The notes: a model not told the origin generated them from the letters alone. DNA of 64,000 nucleotides from Leptothrix cholodnii SP-6 (GCF_000019785.1 NC_010524.1:2964001-3028000), one strand, 5' to 3'. Shown: positions 42,548 through 52,196, numbered from the stretch's first letter. Program-made: numbers and translations.

Positions 42548-44470
42548 TCAGCCGCCCAGCGACAGCACGGTGTCGAACACCTTCTGCGCCGTCTGCAGGA
42601 TCTTGGCGGCCGCCTGGTAGGCCTGCTGGTACTGCAGCAGCCGGGCGGCCTCTTCATCGAGATTGACGCCGGTCTGCGCGCCGAGCTCTTCCTTGGCGCG
42701 ATCGGCCACGCCGGCCGAGACGGTCGCCGCCGATTGGGCGCTCTGCACCCGCACGCCGATGTCCGACAGGGTCTGCGCGTAGCTGTTGGTGAAGGTCTGG
42801 CCGAGCGTCATCGCGGTGTCGGCCAGGCCCTGCAGCGCCAGCGCGTTGCCGTTGCTCGAGGCGGCGAAGGTGGTCGGCCCGACCGCGAAGGTGTCGGCCT
42901 CGGCCGGCACGCCGTCGATCTTGATGGCGACGCCGTCGTAGCGGATCGGCGTGCCCGCGCTCCAGGTGCCGCTCGAGAGCAGGCTGCCACCGCTGTCGAG
43001 CAGCTGGTAGTCGCGCCCGCCACCGGCGCTGGTGGCGCCGAACGCCAGCGTCATGCTGCCGTAGGGCGTGGCGGCGGCGGTCTCGATCACCACCGAGTTG
43101 AGCCGGCCGGTGCCCTGGTTGGACGGCGCCGCGGTCACGCTGATCGGGCTGGCGGCGGCGATGCCTTTCGGGTCGGTCAGGGCCAGCTCGATCGACTGCG
43201 CGGCACCGCCCACCGGCTGCAGCAGGAAGCGGTCACCGGCCAGCGGCGCCGAGCTGCCGAAGTCGATCCGGAAGCCGTCGACCTCGGCGCCGTTGACGAG
43301 GCCGGCGCTGCGCTGGCCGTCGCTGCGCCGCAGCACGTCGAAGCTGCCGTCGGCGTTGACGCTGAGCTCGTACTCGCTGGCCTGCAGCGCCCGGCTGTCG
43401 GTGATGGTCAGGGCGACGTTGCCCGCCGGGTTGCCGGCGGCATCGCTCGCATTGCCGGCGGCCGGCACCGCGTTGGCCGCGACGTGGCGGAACAGCGGGT
43501 CGCCGGCCGTGCCGCCCAGGCTCAGGCCGAGCGACTGCTGCCGGTTGACCTCGCTGGCCAGCGTGCTGGCGAGCTGGCCGAGCTGGTCGCGGGCGGCGCT
43601 CAGGTCGTTGTTCTGGAAGCCGATCAGGCCGGCCAGCGTGCCGCCGCCGAGCGACTGCTGGTCGAACGGCCGCTCGACGCCGGCCACCTTGACCGCCACC
43701 TCGACCCGGGCCGGATCGAACCGGTCGGCGCGCGCCACCATCTCGTAGGCCGCGTTGCCCAGCACCAGGCTCTGGCCGCCGCCGATGAACAGGTTGAGCG
43801 AGCCGTCGTCCTGCTCGAGCCGCGTCACCTGCACGTGCTGGCTCAGCTCATTGACGAGCTGGTCGCGCTGGTCGAGCAGGTCGTTGGGTTCCTGGCCGCT
43901 GCCGCGGGTGCTGGCGATCTGTTGGTTGAGCTCGGCCACGCTCTGCGCCAGGCCGTTGATGGTGTTGACCGTGTTGCCGACGTCCTCGGTCACCGACAGC
44001 TGCAGCGCCTCGATCTGGTCGCTCGAGGCCCGGAAGCGCGACGCCAGCTCCTCGCTGCGCGCCAGCACCACCTGGCGCGCCGACGGGTCGGCCGGTGACG
44101 AGGCCACGTCGCTGAAGGCGTTGAACAGCTTGGTGGCGGCAAAACCCAGCCCGGCCTCGCCGGTGCCGAAGGAATCCTGCAGGCGCGACAGCATGTCCGA
44201 GCGGGTCGAATCGGCAGCGGCCTGGGCGCGGGTCTGCGCCACCTGGTCGGTCTGGAAGGCGCTGACCGCGCGCGTGACGGTCTGCACCGCCACGCCGCGG
44301 CCGTAGTAGCCGGCGCCGCTGTACTGGCCGCCGACCGTGGTCAGCACGGTGTCCTGGCGCGAATAGCCCGCCACGTTGGCGTTGGCGATGTTGTGGCCGG
44401 TGGTCTGCAACTGCGCCTGCGAGGCGAACATCGCCCGCGTGCCCAGGTTCAGGAGCGTGGACGTGCTCAT
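42548..44470 (-). CDS. flgK: Flagellar hook-associated protein 1
   Basis: 640 residues. N-terminal signature LLNLGTRAMFASQAQLQTTGHNIANANVAGYSRQ and C-terminal GVNLDEEAARLLQYQQAYQAAAKILQTAQKVFDTVL are diagnostic. The middle third is Ala/Gly/Ser-rich variable sequence. ATG 44468-44470 overlaps the flgJ stop as ATGA, so translation is coupled. Length is in the normal range for betaproteobacterial FlgK. Confidence 0.97.
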   Translation of the reverse strand: MSTSTLLNLGTRAMFASQAQLQTTGHNIANANVAGYSRQDTVLTTVGGQYSGAGYYGRGVAVQTVTRAVSAFQTDQVAQTRAQAAADSTRSDMLSRLQDSFGTGEAGLGFAATKLFNAFSDVASSPADPSARQVVLARSEELASRFRASSDQIEALQLSVTEDVGNTVNTINGLAQSVAELNQQIASTRGSGQEPNDLLDQRDQLVNELSQHVQVTRLEQDDGSLNLFIGGGQSLVLGNAAYEMVARADRFDPARVEVAVKVAGVERPFDQQSLGGGTLAGLIGFQNNDLSAARDQLGQLASTLASEVNRQQSLGLSLGGTAGDPLFRHVAANAVPAAGNASDAAGNPAGNVALTITDSRALQASEYELSVNADGSFDVLRRSDGQRSAGLVNGAEVDGFRIDFGSSAPLAGDRFLLQPVGGAAQSIELALTDPKGIAAASPISVTAAPSNQGTGRLNSVVIETAAATPYGSMTLAFGATSAGGGRDYQLLDSGGSLLSSGTWSAGTPIRYDGVAIKIDGVPAEADTFAVGPTTFAASSNGNALALQGLADTAMTLGQTFTNSYAQTLSDIGVRVQSAQSAATVSAGVADRAKEELGAQTGVNLDEEAARLLQYQQAYQAAAKILQTAQKVFDTVLSLGG

Positions 44471-45513
44471 GTGGGTGCCCTCGCGCGGTCAGGCTGCGCC
44501 TGCGCCACCGCGCCGATCTCGCGCTGCAGGCGGGCGGTGGTCTCGATCACGCGGCCGAGCTTGGCGGCGTACTGCGGGTCGGTGGCGTAACCGGCGCGCT
44601 GCAGGCCTTGCGCGAACGCGGTGGCGTCGTTGCCGGCGCGCACCACGCCGGCATAACGCGGGCTGTTGCCGATCAGCCGGGCGTAGTCGCGGAAGCTCTC
44701 CTCGGGCGTCGCGTAGGCGCGGAACTTCGCCTGCACCTTCTGCGGCTGACCGTTGATGACCTCGGTGGTGGTGGTGGTCACGGTCGGACCGGTCCAGCTG
44801 CCGCCGGCCTTGATGCCGAACAGGTTGTTGGAGTTGGTGCCGTCGGCGCCGCGGATCTCGCGCCGGCCCCAGCCGGTTTCGTGTGCGGCCTGCGCCAGCA
44901 TGAAACGCGCCGGGATGCCGCTCTGGGCCGCCACCTCCTGCGCCGCGGCCGAGTGGGCCTGGATGAAATCCTGCGCCCGGCCGGTGGCCGAACTGCTGCG
45001 CGACGGCGTTGACGGTGCTGCGGTGGCGCCGGTGGCCGAGCCGGCCGTTGCACCGGTTGCTGCCGGCACGCCGTAGCTGGCCGCCAGCCGCGCCCGGTTG
45101 TTGTTCAAGCCCGCGACGCTGCTCGCCGCGCCGGTCGCGCCCGCGCCCAGGCCCTTGAGCCCGCCGATCGCAGGCCCCGATCCCGCCGCGGGGCTCACAC
45201 CCATCTGGCGTTCGAGCTGGCGCGCGATGGCGTCGGCCAGCCCGCCGGGCTGGCCGGTCATCGAGGTGGCGTACTGCTGGTCGAGCATGCCGGTCATCAT
45301 CTCGCCGCCGTTGCTGGCGAGCATGTCGTCCTTCATCGTGGTGGCGCGCATGCTCTTCATCAGCTCCTGCATGAACAGGGCCTCGAACTGCTTGGCAACT
45401 TCCTTGATGGCGCCCTTCGGGTCCTTGTTCGCACTCGCCCGCAGGCCGTCGAGCGACGCGCCGCCGGCGACGAGCTGCTGCGAGGACGCTGGACTGGAGG
45501 CCGCGGCACGCAT
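44467..45513 (-). CDS. flgJ: Rod-cap protein and peptidoglycan hydrolase FlgJ
   Basis: 348 residues, dual-domain form. The N-terminal rod-scaffold domain (about 30-105) has KEVAKQFEALFMQELMKSMR and GGEMMTGMLDQQYA; an Ala/Gly/Ser/Thr linker (about 108-178) follows; the C-terminal glucosaminidase domain (about 180-335) contains FMLAQAAHETGWGRREI with the catalytic glutamate and SNNLFGIKA. It clears a path through peptidoglycan for the rod. It starts 2 bp after flgI and overlaps flgK by 4 bp. Confidence 0.96.
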   Translation of the reverse strand: MRAAASSPASSQQLVAGGASLDGLRASANKDPKGAIKEVAKQFEALFMQELMKSMRATTMKDDMLASNGGEMMTGMLDQQYATSMTGQPGGLADAIARQLERQMGVSPAAGSGPAIGGLKGLGAGATGAASSVAGLNNNRARLAASYGVPAATGATAGSATGATAAPSTPSRSSSATGRAQDFIQAHSAAAQEVAAQSGIPARFMLAQAAHETGWGRREIRGADGTNSNNLFGIKAGGSWTGPTVTTTTTEVINGQPQKVQAKFRAYATPEESFRDYARLIGNSPRYAGVVRAGNDATAFAQGLQRAGYATDPQYAAKLGRVIETTARLQREIGAVAQAQPDRARAPT

Positions 45514-45515
45514 GA

Positions 45516-46694
45516 TCAGATGACCTCCAGCTCCGCGTTCAGGGCGCCCGCCGCCTTGATCGCCTGCAGGATCGCCAGCAGGTCACCGGGCGTGGCACCG
45601 AGCGAGTTGAGCGCCTTCACCACGTCGGTGAGCTGGGTGCCTTCCTTCAGCTGGATCAGCGAGCCGGGCTCCTGGTTGATCTTGATGTCGGTCTTTTCGG
45701 TGACGGTGGTCTGGCCGTTCGAGAACGGCGCGGGCTGGCTGACCTGCGGCGTCGAGGTGATCGTGACCGACAGGTTGCCGTGCGCCACCGCGCAGGCGGC
45801 CAGCGTGACGGCCTGGTTCATCACGATCGAGCCGGTGCGGGCGTTGACGATGACCTTGGCGGCCGGCTTGGCCAGCTCGATCGCCAGGTTTTCCATGTCG
45901 GCCAGGAAGTTGACGCGCTCGTCGGGCGTGGCGGGCATCTTGACGCGCACCACGCGGCCGTCCATCGCGCTGGCCGTGCCCTTGCCGAAGCGTTCATTGA
46001 TGGCCTGCGAGACCGCGCGGGCGGTGGCGAAATCGCTCGACTTGAGGTCGAGCTGCAGCGAATCGCCCTCGGCCAGCGGCGTGGGCACCGCGCGCTCGAC
46101 GGTGGCGCCGTCGGGGATGCGGCCGGCCGACAGGTGGTTGACCTGCACCTTCGAGCCGCCCGCCGAGGCGCCGGCGCCACCGATGATCAGGTTGCCTTGC
46201 GCGAGCGCGTAGATCTGGTTGTCGGCGCCGCGCAGGGGCGTGCCGATCAGCGTGCCGCCGCGCAGGCTCTTGGCGTTGCCGAGCGAGGCCACGGTCACGT
46301 CGACCGACTGGCCGGGCTGCGCGAACGGCGGCAGCGTGGCCGTCACCATCACCGCGGCGACGTTCTTGATCTGCATGTTGGTGCCCGGCGGCACGGTCAC
46401 GCCGAGCTGCTGCAGCATCGCCGTCAGGCTCTGCGCGGTGAACGGGGTCTGCGTGGTCTGGTCGCCGGTGCCGTCCAGGCCCACCACCAGGCCGTAGCCG
46501 ACCAGCTGGTTGGGCCGCACGCCCTGCACGCTGGCGACTTCCTTGATGCGGGTGGCGTGGGCGGGGGCCGGCCACCAGAGTGCCGTGCTGGCCAGCACCA
46601 GCGCCAGCCAGAGGGCGCCGCGCAGCAGGCGATCCTGCAGGTCTTTCTGGCGTTCGGCCAGCGGGCCGGTCAGCGAGTCAAGCAGCGTGTCCAT
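45516..46694 (-). CDS. flgI: Flagellar P-ring protein
   Basis: 392 residues. A signal peptide with a long N-region (hydrophobic core LALVLASTALWW, cleavage after AHA near residue 47) precedes TRIKEVASVQGVRPNQLVGYGLVVGLDGTGD, the typical mature N-terminus. Further conserved segments include GTNMQIKNVAAVMVTA, RGGTLIGTPLRGADNQIYALAQG and DVVKALNSLGATPGDLLAILQAIKAAGAL. Forms the periplasmic ring around the rod. Unusually long N-region before the signal core, but no nearer start is evident. Confidence 0.97.
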   Translation of the reverse strand: MDTLLDSLTGPLAERQKDLQDRLLRGALWLALVLASTALWWPAPAHATRIKEVASVQGVRPNQLVGYGLVVGLDGTGDQTTQTPFTAQSLTAMLQQLGVTVPPGTNMQIKNVAAVMVTATLPPFAQPGQSVDVTVASLGNAKSLRGGTLIGTPLRGADNQIYALAQGNLIIGGAGASAGGSKVQVNHLSAGRIPDGATVERAVPTPLAEGDSLQLDLKSSDFATARAVSQAINERFGKGTASAMDGRVVRVKMPATPDERVNFLADMENLAIELAKPAAKVIVNARTGSIVMNQAVTLAACAVAHGNLSVTITSTPQVSQPAPFSNGQTTVTEKTDIKINQEPGSLIQLKEGTQLTDVVKALNSLGATPGDLLAILQAIKAAGALNAELEVI

Positions 46695-46740
46695 CTGCGG
46701 GTCCGATCTCTTGAGTGGTCGAACCCATTGTGTCGGCGCT

Positions 46741-47442
46741 TCAGATCGGCAGAAGGTTCAAAAAGAAGCGCCCCAACCACCCTATCTTCTGCGCATCGGC
46801 GCCGCCGCCGCGGCCGCGCTGCTCGACGCGCACGTTGGCGATCTGCGCCGAGGCGACCGAATTGCCCGGCTGGATCGAGCGCGGATCGACCTGGCCCGAG
46901 AAGCGCAGCACGTCGGCGTTGTCGTTGACGCCGATCTGCTTTTCACCCGCGATCAGCAGGTGGCCGTTGGGCAGCACCTCGATCACGGTGGTGGTGATGG
47001 TGCCGCTGAACTCGTTGGAGTTCTCGGTGCCGCCCTTGCCGGCGAACTTGTTGGTGCTCGATCCGCCCACCCCCAGCTTGCCCAGCGCCGCCACGCCCTG
47101 GTAGGGCAAGGCGGTGAGCGAGGCATCGACCGAGCCGCTCTTCTCGACCGTGCTGGTCGACTTGGCGCTGGCGCTGACCTTCTCGACGATCTGCACCGTC
47201 AGCGTGTCGCCGACCAGGCGGGCGCGGTGATCCTCGAACAGCGGCCGGTAGGCGCCGGCCTGGAAGATCGAGCCGTTGCTGACACCGGGCGTGACGACCG
47301 CCACCGGTCGGGCCGACGTCGGCTCGGCCACGTCCACCTTGGCCACGGTGGGCATCAGGTTGCAGGCGCCGAGCAAAGCGGCCGAGCCGACCAGCAGGGC
47401 CAGCCGGGCACTGCGGCCGATGCGCGTGACGAGGCGGTTCAT
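46741..47442 (-). CDS. flgH: Flagellar L-ring lipoprotein
   Basis: 233 residues. Signal peptide with lipobox LLGAC (lipidated cysteine near residue 27), then GSIFQ...YRPLFEDHRARLVGDTLTVQIVEKVSASAKSTS, the FlgH signature, and the C-terminal segment LPNGHLLIAGEKQIGVNDNADVLRFSG with PRSIQPGNSVASAQIANVRVEQRG. It forms the outer-membrane bushing of the flagellum. 9 bp after flgG. Confidence 0.97.
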   Translation of the reverse strand: MNRLVTRIGRSARLALLVGSAALLGACNLMPTVAKVDVAEPTSARPVAVVTPGVSNGSIFQAGAYRPLFEDHRARLVGDTLTVQIVEKVSASAKSTSTVEKSGSVDASLTALPYQGVAALGKLGVGGSSTNKFAGKGGTENSNEFSGTITTTVIEVLPNGHLLIAGEKQIGVNDNADVLRFSGQVDPRSIQPGNSVASAQIANVRVEQRGRGGGADAQKIGWLGRFFLNLLPI

Positions 47443-47451
47443 GCCGTTCTT

Positions 47452-48234
47452 TCAGAGCTGACCGAGCTTCTGCAGCATCTGGTCGGAGGTCGAGATCGCC
47501 TTCGAGTTGAGCTCGTAGGCGCGCTGGGTCTGGATCATCGTGACGAGTTCCTCGACCACGTTGACGTTCGAGGTTTCGAGGAAACCCTGGCTCAGCGAGC
47601 CCAGCCCGTTGCTGCCCGGCGCGCCGCCGTTGGGCGTGCCCGACGAGGCGGTTTCGGTGTAGAGGTTGCCGCCCTTGGCCTCCAGGCCGGCCGGGTTGAT
47701 GAAGTTGGCCACCTGCAACTGGCCCAGCACCTGCGGCGCGGTCTGGCCCGGCAGCGCCACCGACACCACGCCATCGGGCGCGATCGTCACGGTCTGCGCG
47801 TCGGCCGGGATCGTGATGCCGGGCTGCACCGCGTAGCCGGCGCTGGTGACGAGCTGGCCGGTCGCGCTGACCTGGAAGGCGCCGTCGCGGGTGTAGCCGG
47901 TGGTGCCGTCGGGCATCTGGATCGGGAAGAAGCCGTTGCCCTTGATCGCCACGTCGAGCGTGTTGCCCGACTGCTGCAGGTTGCCCTGCGTGAACTGGCG
48001 CGAGGTCGCCACCGTGCGCACGCCCAGGCCGACCTGCAGGCCGGTGGGCAGCTGGGTCTGCTCGGAACTGGCCGCGCCGCTCTGGCGCAGCGTCTGGTAC
48101 ATCAGGTCCTCGAAGACGGCGTGCGACTTCTTGTAGCCGTTGGTCGCAACGTTGGCGAGGTTGTTCGACACCACGTCCAGCTGGGTCTGCTGGGCTTCCA
48201 TGCCGGTCTTCGAAATCCACAGGGCGCGCATCAT
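47452..48234 (-). CDS. flgG: Flagellar distal rod protein
   Basis: 260 residues, the canonical length. N-terminus [37 protein letters not shown] and C-terminus [39 protein letters not shown] are diagnostic. Lies 17 bp after flgF. Builds the distal rod that crosses the P and L rings. Confidence 0.98.
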   Translation of the reverse strand: MMRALWISKTGMEAQQTQLDVVSNNLANVATNGYKKSHAVFEDLMYQTLRQSGAASSEQTQLPTGLQVGLGVRTVATSRQFTQGNLQQSGNTLDVAIKGNGFFPIQMPDGTTGYTRDGAFQVSATGQLVTSAGYAVQPGITIPADAQTVTIAPDGVVSVALPGQTAPQVLGQLQVANFINPAGLEAKGGNLYTETASSGTPNGGAPGSNGLGSLSQGFLETSNVNVVEELVTMIQTQRAYELNSKAISTSDQMLQKLGQL

Positions 48235-48251
48235 GGTGAGTTACCTCGGGT

Positions 48252-48977
48252 TCAGTTCAGGGACAGCAGCTGGGCGGCCTGCTTCTCGTCCTGTTCGGTG
48301 GTCTGCATCGACTTCATCTGCTGCTCGAACTGGCGCGCCGCGGAGATCATCGCGACCATGGTCTCGATCGCGCTGACGTTGGAGCCTTCGAGCGCACCGT
48401 CCTGCAGGCGGGCGTTGGGGTCGGCCGGCAGGTCGCCGTCGGCGGCGCGGAACAGGCCGTCGTCGCCACGCTTGAGCGGCGCCTCGGGCGTCACCAGCTT
48501 CAGCTTGCCGACCGGGGTGATGCCGCCGTTGGCGGCGCGCGCGCTGATGGTGCCGTCGCCGGCGATCTGCACCTCGGCGTTGGCCGGCAGCGTGATCGGG
48601 CCGCCGTCGCCCAGCACCGGCAGGCCGTTGCTGCCGACCAGCAGGCCGTCGGGCATGACGTTGAGCGCACCGGCGCGGGTGTAGGCCTCGGTGCCGTCGA
48701 GCGACTGCACCGCCAGCCAGCCGTTGCCCTGCATCGCCACGTCGAGGTTGCGCCCGGTGGCGGTGATGTTGCCTTGCGCCGGGTTGTAGCCGGTGGTGGT
48801 CTCGAGCGCATAGGCGCGGGTGGTGGCGCCGTCGCCGCGCACCGGCACGGCCCGGAAGGCCTGCATTTCGGCCCGGAAGCCCACCGTCGACACGTTGGCC
48901 AGGTTGTTGGCCAGCGTCTCCTGGCGCTGCATGGTGGCCTTGGCGCCCCCCATCGAAAGGTAGATGCGGCGGTCCAT
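48252..48977 (-). CDS. flgF: Flagellar proximal rod protein FlgF
   Basis: 241 residues. N-terminus MDRRIYLSMGGAKATMQRQETLANNLANVSTVGFRA and C-terminus GSNVSAIETMVAMISAARQFEQQMKSMQTTEQ define FlgF. Located between flgE and flgG with 14- and 17-bp gaps. Confidence 0.96.
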   Translation of the reverse strand: MDRRIYLSMGGAKATMQRQETLANNLANVSTVGFRAEMQAFRAVPVRGDGATTRAYALETTTGYNPAQGNITATGRNLDVAMQGNGWLAVQSLDGTEAYTRAGALNVMPDGLLVGSNGLPVLGDGGPITLPANAEVQIAGDGTISARAANGGITPVGKLKLVTPEAPLKRGDDGLFRAADGDLPADPNARLQDGALEGSNVSAIETMVAMISAARQFEQQMKSMQTTEQDEKQAAQLLSLN

Positions 48978-48991
48978 CGTCTACTCCGGCG

Positions 48992-50497
48992 TCACTTCAG
49001 GTTGACCAGCGTCTGCAGCACCGAGTCCTGCGTCTTGATGGTCTGCGCGTTGGCCTGGTAGACCCGCTGCGCGGTGATCATGTTGACGAGTTCGGCGGTC
49101 AGGTCGACGTTCGAGTCTTCCAGCGAGCCCGACTGCAGCTGGCCGAAGTTGCCCGAATCGGGCGTGCCGACGGTGGCGCTGCCGGAGGCAAAGGTCGAGG
49201 CCCAGGCGTTGCCGCCCACCGCCTGCAGGCCCTGCGGGTTGCGGAAGTTCGCCACCTCGATCTGGCCGGCCGACTTGGTCAGGCCGTTCGAATAGCGCGC
49301 GGTGATGATGCCGTTGCTCTCGACGTTCAGGCTCGACATCTCGCCGGGCGCATAGCCGTTCTGGGTCAGGTCGGTGACGCTGAAGGTGGCGCCGTATTGC
49401 GTGGCCTGGGTGAAGTCGAAGCTCACGCCGGTGATCGGCTCGGTGGTCGAGCCGTCGGCGGCGGTGGTGCCGGGCACGTCGAAGACGACCGGTGCGGCCG
49501 GCGAGATCGGCGCCGCGCCGCTGGTCGGGAACTGCAGCTGCGTCACCGGCACCGGGCGGCCGCTGGCGTCGACGTTGATCGAGGTGCCGTTGGCGGTGGC
49601 GTAGATGTTCCAGGTGTCGGGCGCGCTCTTCTGGAAGTAGTAGGTCATCGCCACCGGCTGGCCCTTGACGTCGTAGGCCGTCATCGAGGTCGCCTTGTTG
49701 TAGGAGGCGGGATCCTCGAAGTCGATCTGCGCGGCCAGCGGCGCGGCGGCCGCGGCGTCGGCCGTGGTCGTCACCGTGGTGGCCGCCTGCGCGGCCACCG
49801 TGACGGCGCGGTCGCGGGCGGCCAGCGCCGCCGTCGCCAGCGACTGCAGCCGGGTGTCGGCCGGCGCGGCGTCGGCGTTGGCCTGGGCGGTGTCGTAGGC
49901 GGCCTGCGTGGTCACGACCGCGGCGTCGGCGGCGGCCTGGGCGGTCACCGCATCGGCGGCAGCCTTGTTGGCCACGGCGGTCGGATCGGTCAGCACGCCG
50001 CGCGAGTCGAGGTTCATCTCCATCTTGACCTCGTCGGTCGCCATCGGCGCGATGCCGGCGGTCGGCAGCTGCAGCGCGCCGGCCGCACCCGGCACCACCA
50101 CGCCGTCGGCGTTGGCCGGGTAGCCGAGCAGCTTCTGGCCCGAGTTGTTGACGATGAAGCCTTCCTTGTCGAGCTTGAACTGGCCGTTGCGGGTGTAGAG
50201 CTGGTTGCCGGCGGTGTCCTTGACCTGGAAGAAGCCGGCGCCGTTGATCGCCATGTCCAGCGGGTTGTCGGTGGCCGACAGGCTGCCCTGCGTGAACTGC
50301 TGCGACACCGCAGCCACCTGCACGCCGATGCCGACGTTGCCGGTGCCGATGTTGTTGATCGTGCTGGCGTACATGTCGGCGAACTCGGCCCGCGAGGCCT
50401 TGGTGCCGTAGGTGTTGGCATTGGCGACGTTGTTGCCGATCACCTCGAGGTTCTTGCTGGTGGCGTTGAGACCGGAGAGGCCTTGCTGGAAGTTCAT
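48992..50497 (-). CDS. flgE: Flagellar hook protein FlgE with Ala-rich insertion
   Basis: 501 residues, about 80-100 longer than typical FlgE (E. coli 402). The N-terminal MNFQQGLSGLNATSKNLEVIGNNVANANTYGTK and C-terminal DLTAELVNMITAQRVYQANAQTIKTQDSVLQTLVNLK core helices are normal. Between MNLDSRGVLTDPT and IDFEDPASYNKATSM, where relatives have only a short loop, lies an insertion of about 84 residues (173-256) made mostly of Ala, Thr, Val, Asp and Gln. ATG 50495-50497 has AAAGGA 7 nt upstream. The insertion is in frame and should project from the hook subunit. Confidence 0.96.
   Translation of the reverse strand: MNFQQGLSGLNATSKNLEVIGNNVANANTYGTKASRAEFADMYASTINNIGTGNVGIGVQVAAVSQQFTQGSLSATDNPLDMAINGAGFFQVKDTAGNQLYTRNGQFKLDKEGFIVNNSGQKLLGYPANADGVVVPGAAGALQLPTAGIAPMATDEVKMEMNLDSRGVLTDPTAVANKAAADAVTAQAAADAAVVTTQAAYDTAQANADAAPADTRLQSLATAALAARDRAVTVAAQAATTVTTTADAAAAAPLAAQIDFEDPASYNKATSMTAYDVKGQPVAMTYYFQKSAPDTWNIYATANGTSINVDASGRPVPVTQLQFPTSGAAPISPAAPVVFDVPGTTAADGSTTEPITGVSFDFTQATQYGATFSVTDLTQNGYAPGEMSSLNVESNGIITARYSNGLTKSAGQIEVANFRNPQGLQAVGGNAWASTFASGSATVGTPDSGNFGQLQSGSLEDSNVDLTAELVNMITAQRVYQANAQTIKTQDSVLQTLVNLK
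49730..49981 (-). other. Low-complexity Ala-rich insertion inside flgE
   Basis: Codes FlgE residues 173-256. Heptad-like spacing of Ala with Gln/Asp/Lys (ANKAAADAVTAQAAADAA, AQANADAAPADTR) predicts helix or short coiled coil rather than beta structure, in contrast to the beta-rich hook domains around it. Codon use does not look different from the rest of the gene, so recent import is not indicated. Confidence 0.7.
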
Positions 50498-50556
50498 GAT
50501 CGGATCCTTTCAGGACGAATGTCGGGGCGTGTCGGGGCGGGAGTCGGGTGCGCGGC

Positions 50557-51231
50557 TCAGGACGAGAACGCCTTGACGTCGCCGTAGTTGATCTGGTTGC
50601 CGCTGGCGAGGTCGAGCTTGAGGCTGCCGCTGCTGTTGCTGACCGCGACCACCTGATCGCGCACCAGCGCCGTGCTGGTGACGGCGGCCGCGCCGTTGGT
50701 GGCGACGACCCGGAAGCTGATGCCGCTGGTGTCGGCCGGCATCTGCGCCGGTGCCCAGGTGAAGCTGTGGCGCCCGGACGTCTCGGCGCCCAGGTCGACG
50801 GTGTCGATCACCCGGCCGGCGGCCGACAGCACCTCGATCCGGGCGGCATCGGCCGGGCCGGCGAGTTCGTAGCCGGCGCTGGCCTGGCCGGTGGCGGGGT
50901 CGAGATTCAGGCCCTTGCCCGCAACCATCACGCCCTGCCCGACCAGTTGCGCGCCCTGCAGCGCCTGCATCTGGGTGAACTGGCCGCCCATCGCCTGGAT
51001 GCTCTCGTTGACCTTCTCGATGCCCGAGACGGTGTTGATCTGCGCCATCTGGCTGGTGACCTGGGCGTTGTCCATCGGGCTGAGCGGATCCTGGTTCTGC
51101 ATCTGCGCGACCAGCAGCTTGAGGAAGCGGTCGGCCGAGGCCTCGGTGGTGCTGGCCGTGCTGCCGCTGCCCGAGAGCTGCGAATAGATCGAGGCCGAGC
51201 TGTTGGTGGAACCGGTGACGGTGGTGGACAT
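50557..51231 (-). CDS. flgD: Hook-capping protein FlgD
   Basis: 224 residues. The N-terminal conserved block is ADRFLKLLVAQMQNQDPLSPMDNAQVTSQMAQINTVSGIEKVN, followed by a FlgD Ig-like/tudor region (RIEVLSAAGRVIDTVDLG, HSFTWAP). It scaffolds hook assembly and is discarded. 59 bp before flgE in the operon. Confidence 0.96.
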   Translation of the reverse strand: MSTTVTGSTNSSASIYSQLSGSGSTASTTEASADRFLKLLVAQMQNQDPLSPMDNAQVTSQMAQINTVSGIEKVNESIQAMGGQFTQMQALQGAQLVGQGVMVAGKGLNLDPATGQASAGYELAGPADAARIEVLSAAGRVIDTVDLGAETSGRHSFTWAPAQMPADTSGISFRVVATNGAAAVTSTALVRDQVVAVSNSSGSLKLDLASGNQINYGDVKAFSS

Positions 51232-51297
51232 GGCGGGGGCGGTCTCGGTCGGTTGGGCGGACGGGTTCGGTGCGGTTTCAGGCTGCGATCAGGCGGC

Positions 51298-51708
51298 TCA
51301 CGAGCCCTGGCCCATCTGCAGTGTCTTGAGCAGCAGCGTCTTGGCGGTGTTCATCACCTCGACGTTGTTCTGGTACGAGCGCGAGGCCGAGATCATGTTG
51401 ACCATCTCCTCGACCGCGTTGACGTTGCTGTAGGTCACGTAGCCCTCGGCGTCGGCCTGCGGGTGCTTGGGGTCGTGCACGCGGCGGCCGGGGCTCTGGT
51501 CCTCGGTGATCTGCGAGACCTTGACGCCGGCGGCGCCCATCTCGCCCATCTGCACCGACTGGAACATCACCTGGCGGGCCTTGAAGCTCTGGCCGTCGGG
51601 GCCGGCGACGGTGTCGGCGTTGGCCAGGTTGGTGGCCACCGCGTTGAGCCGCTGGCTCTGCGCGCTGACCGCGCTGCCGGCGACGTTGAAGATGTTGAGC
51701 ATGGACAT
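51298..51708 (-). CDS. flgC: Flagellar proximal rod protein FlgC
   Basis: 136 residues. MSMLNIFNVAGSAVSAQSQRLNAVATNLANADTV at the N-terminus and VNAVEEMVNMISASRSYQNNVEVMNTAKTLLLKTLQMGQ at the C-terminus are diagnostic. ATG 51706-51708 has AGGAG 7 nt upstream. 34 bp after flgB. Confidence 0.97.
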   Translation of the reverse strand: MSMLNIFNVAGSAVSAQSQRLNAVATNLANADTVAGPDGQSFKARQVMFQSVQMGEMGAAGVKVSQITEDQSPGRRVHDPKHPQADAEGYVTYSNVNAVEEMVNMISASRSYQNNVEVMNTAKTLLLKTLQMGQGS

Positions 51709-51742
51709 CGTGGGCTCCTGCAGGTGCGGTCAAAGGCCGCGG

Positions 51743-52147
51743 TCACTGGCCCTTGATGGCCGACATCAGCGTCGAGACGCTGCCGTTGATGAAGCGCAGC
51801 GTCGACTCGTACTTGACCGCGTTGTCGGCGAAGCTGGCGCGCTCGCGGTCCATGTCGACGGTGTTGTTGTCGAGGCTGCTCTGGCTCGCGGTGGCGTACG
51901 TCAGCTGCGACGCCGACCTGGCGCCCACCGCCACCGGGATGTGGCCACCGTGGGTGGTGGCCAGCGCACCGCCGACCGACTGCTCGCCGACGGCCTGCTT
52001 GAGCGCGCTGGCGAAATCGAGATCGCGGGCGACGTAGCCGGGCGTCTCGGCGTTGGCGATGTTGCTGGCGATCAGGCGCTGGCGCTCGGAGCGCAGCACC
52101 AGGGCCTGCGACTGGAAGTTCAGCGTGTCGGTGATGCGGTTGAGCAT
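51743..52147 (-). CDS. flgB: Flagellar proximal rod protein FlgB
   Basis: 134 residues from ATG 52145-52147, which gives the conserved start MLNRITDTLNFQSQALVLRSERQRLIASNIANAETPGYVARDLDF; the frame continues upstream into the divergent flgA region and is not coding there. The C-terminal rod helix is DMDRERASFADNAVKYESTLRFINGSVSTLMSAIKGQ. First gene of the long minus-strand flagellar operon, with a GGGGAA ribosome-site candidate. Confidence 0.96.
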   Translation of the reverse strand: MLNRITDTLNFQSQALVLRSERQRLIASNIANAETPGYVARDLDFASALKQAVGEQSVGGALATTHGGHIPVAVGARSASQLTYATASQSSLDNNTVDMDRERASFADNAVKYESTLRFINGSVSTLMSAIKGQ

Positions 52148-52196
52148 GATCGGGTTCCCCGGCGTCCCGCACGGGTGCGGAACTTGGCTGATTGTT

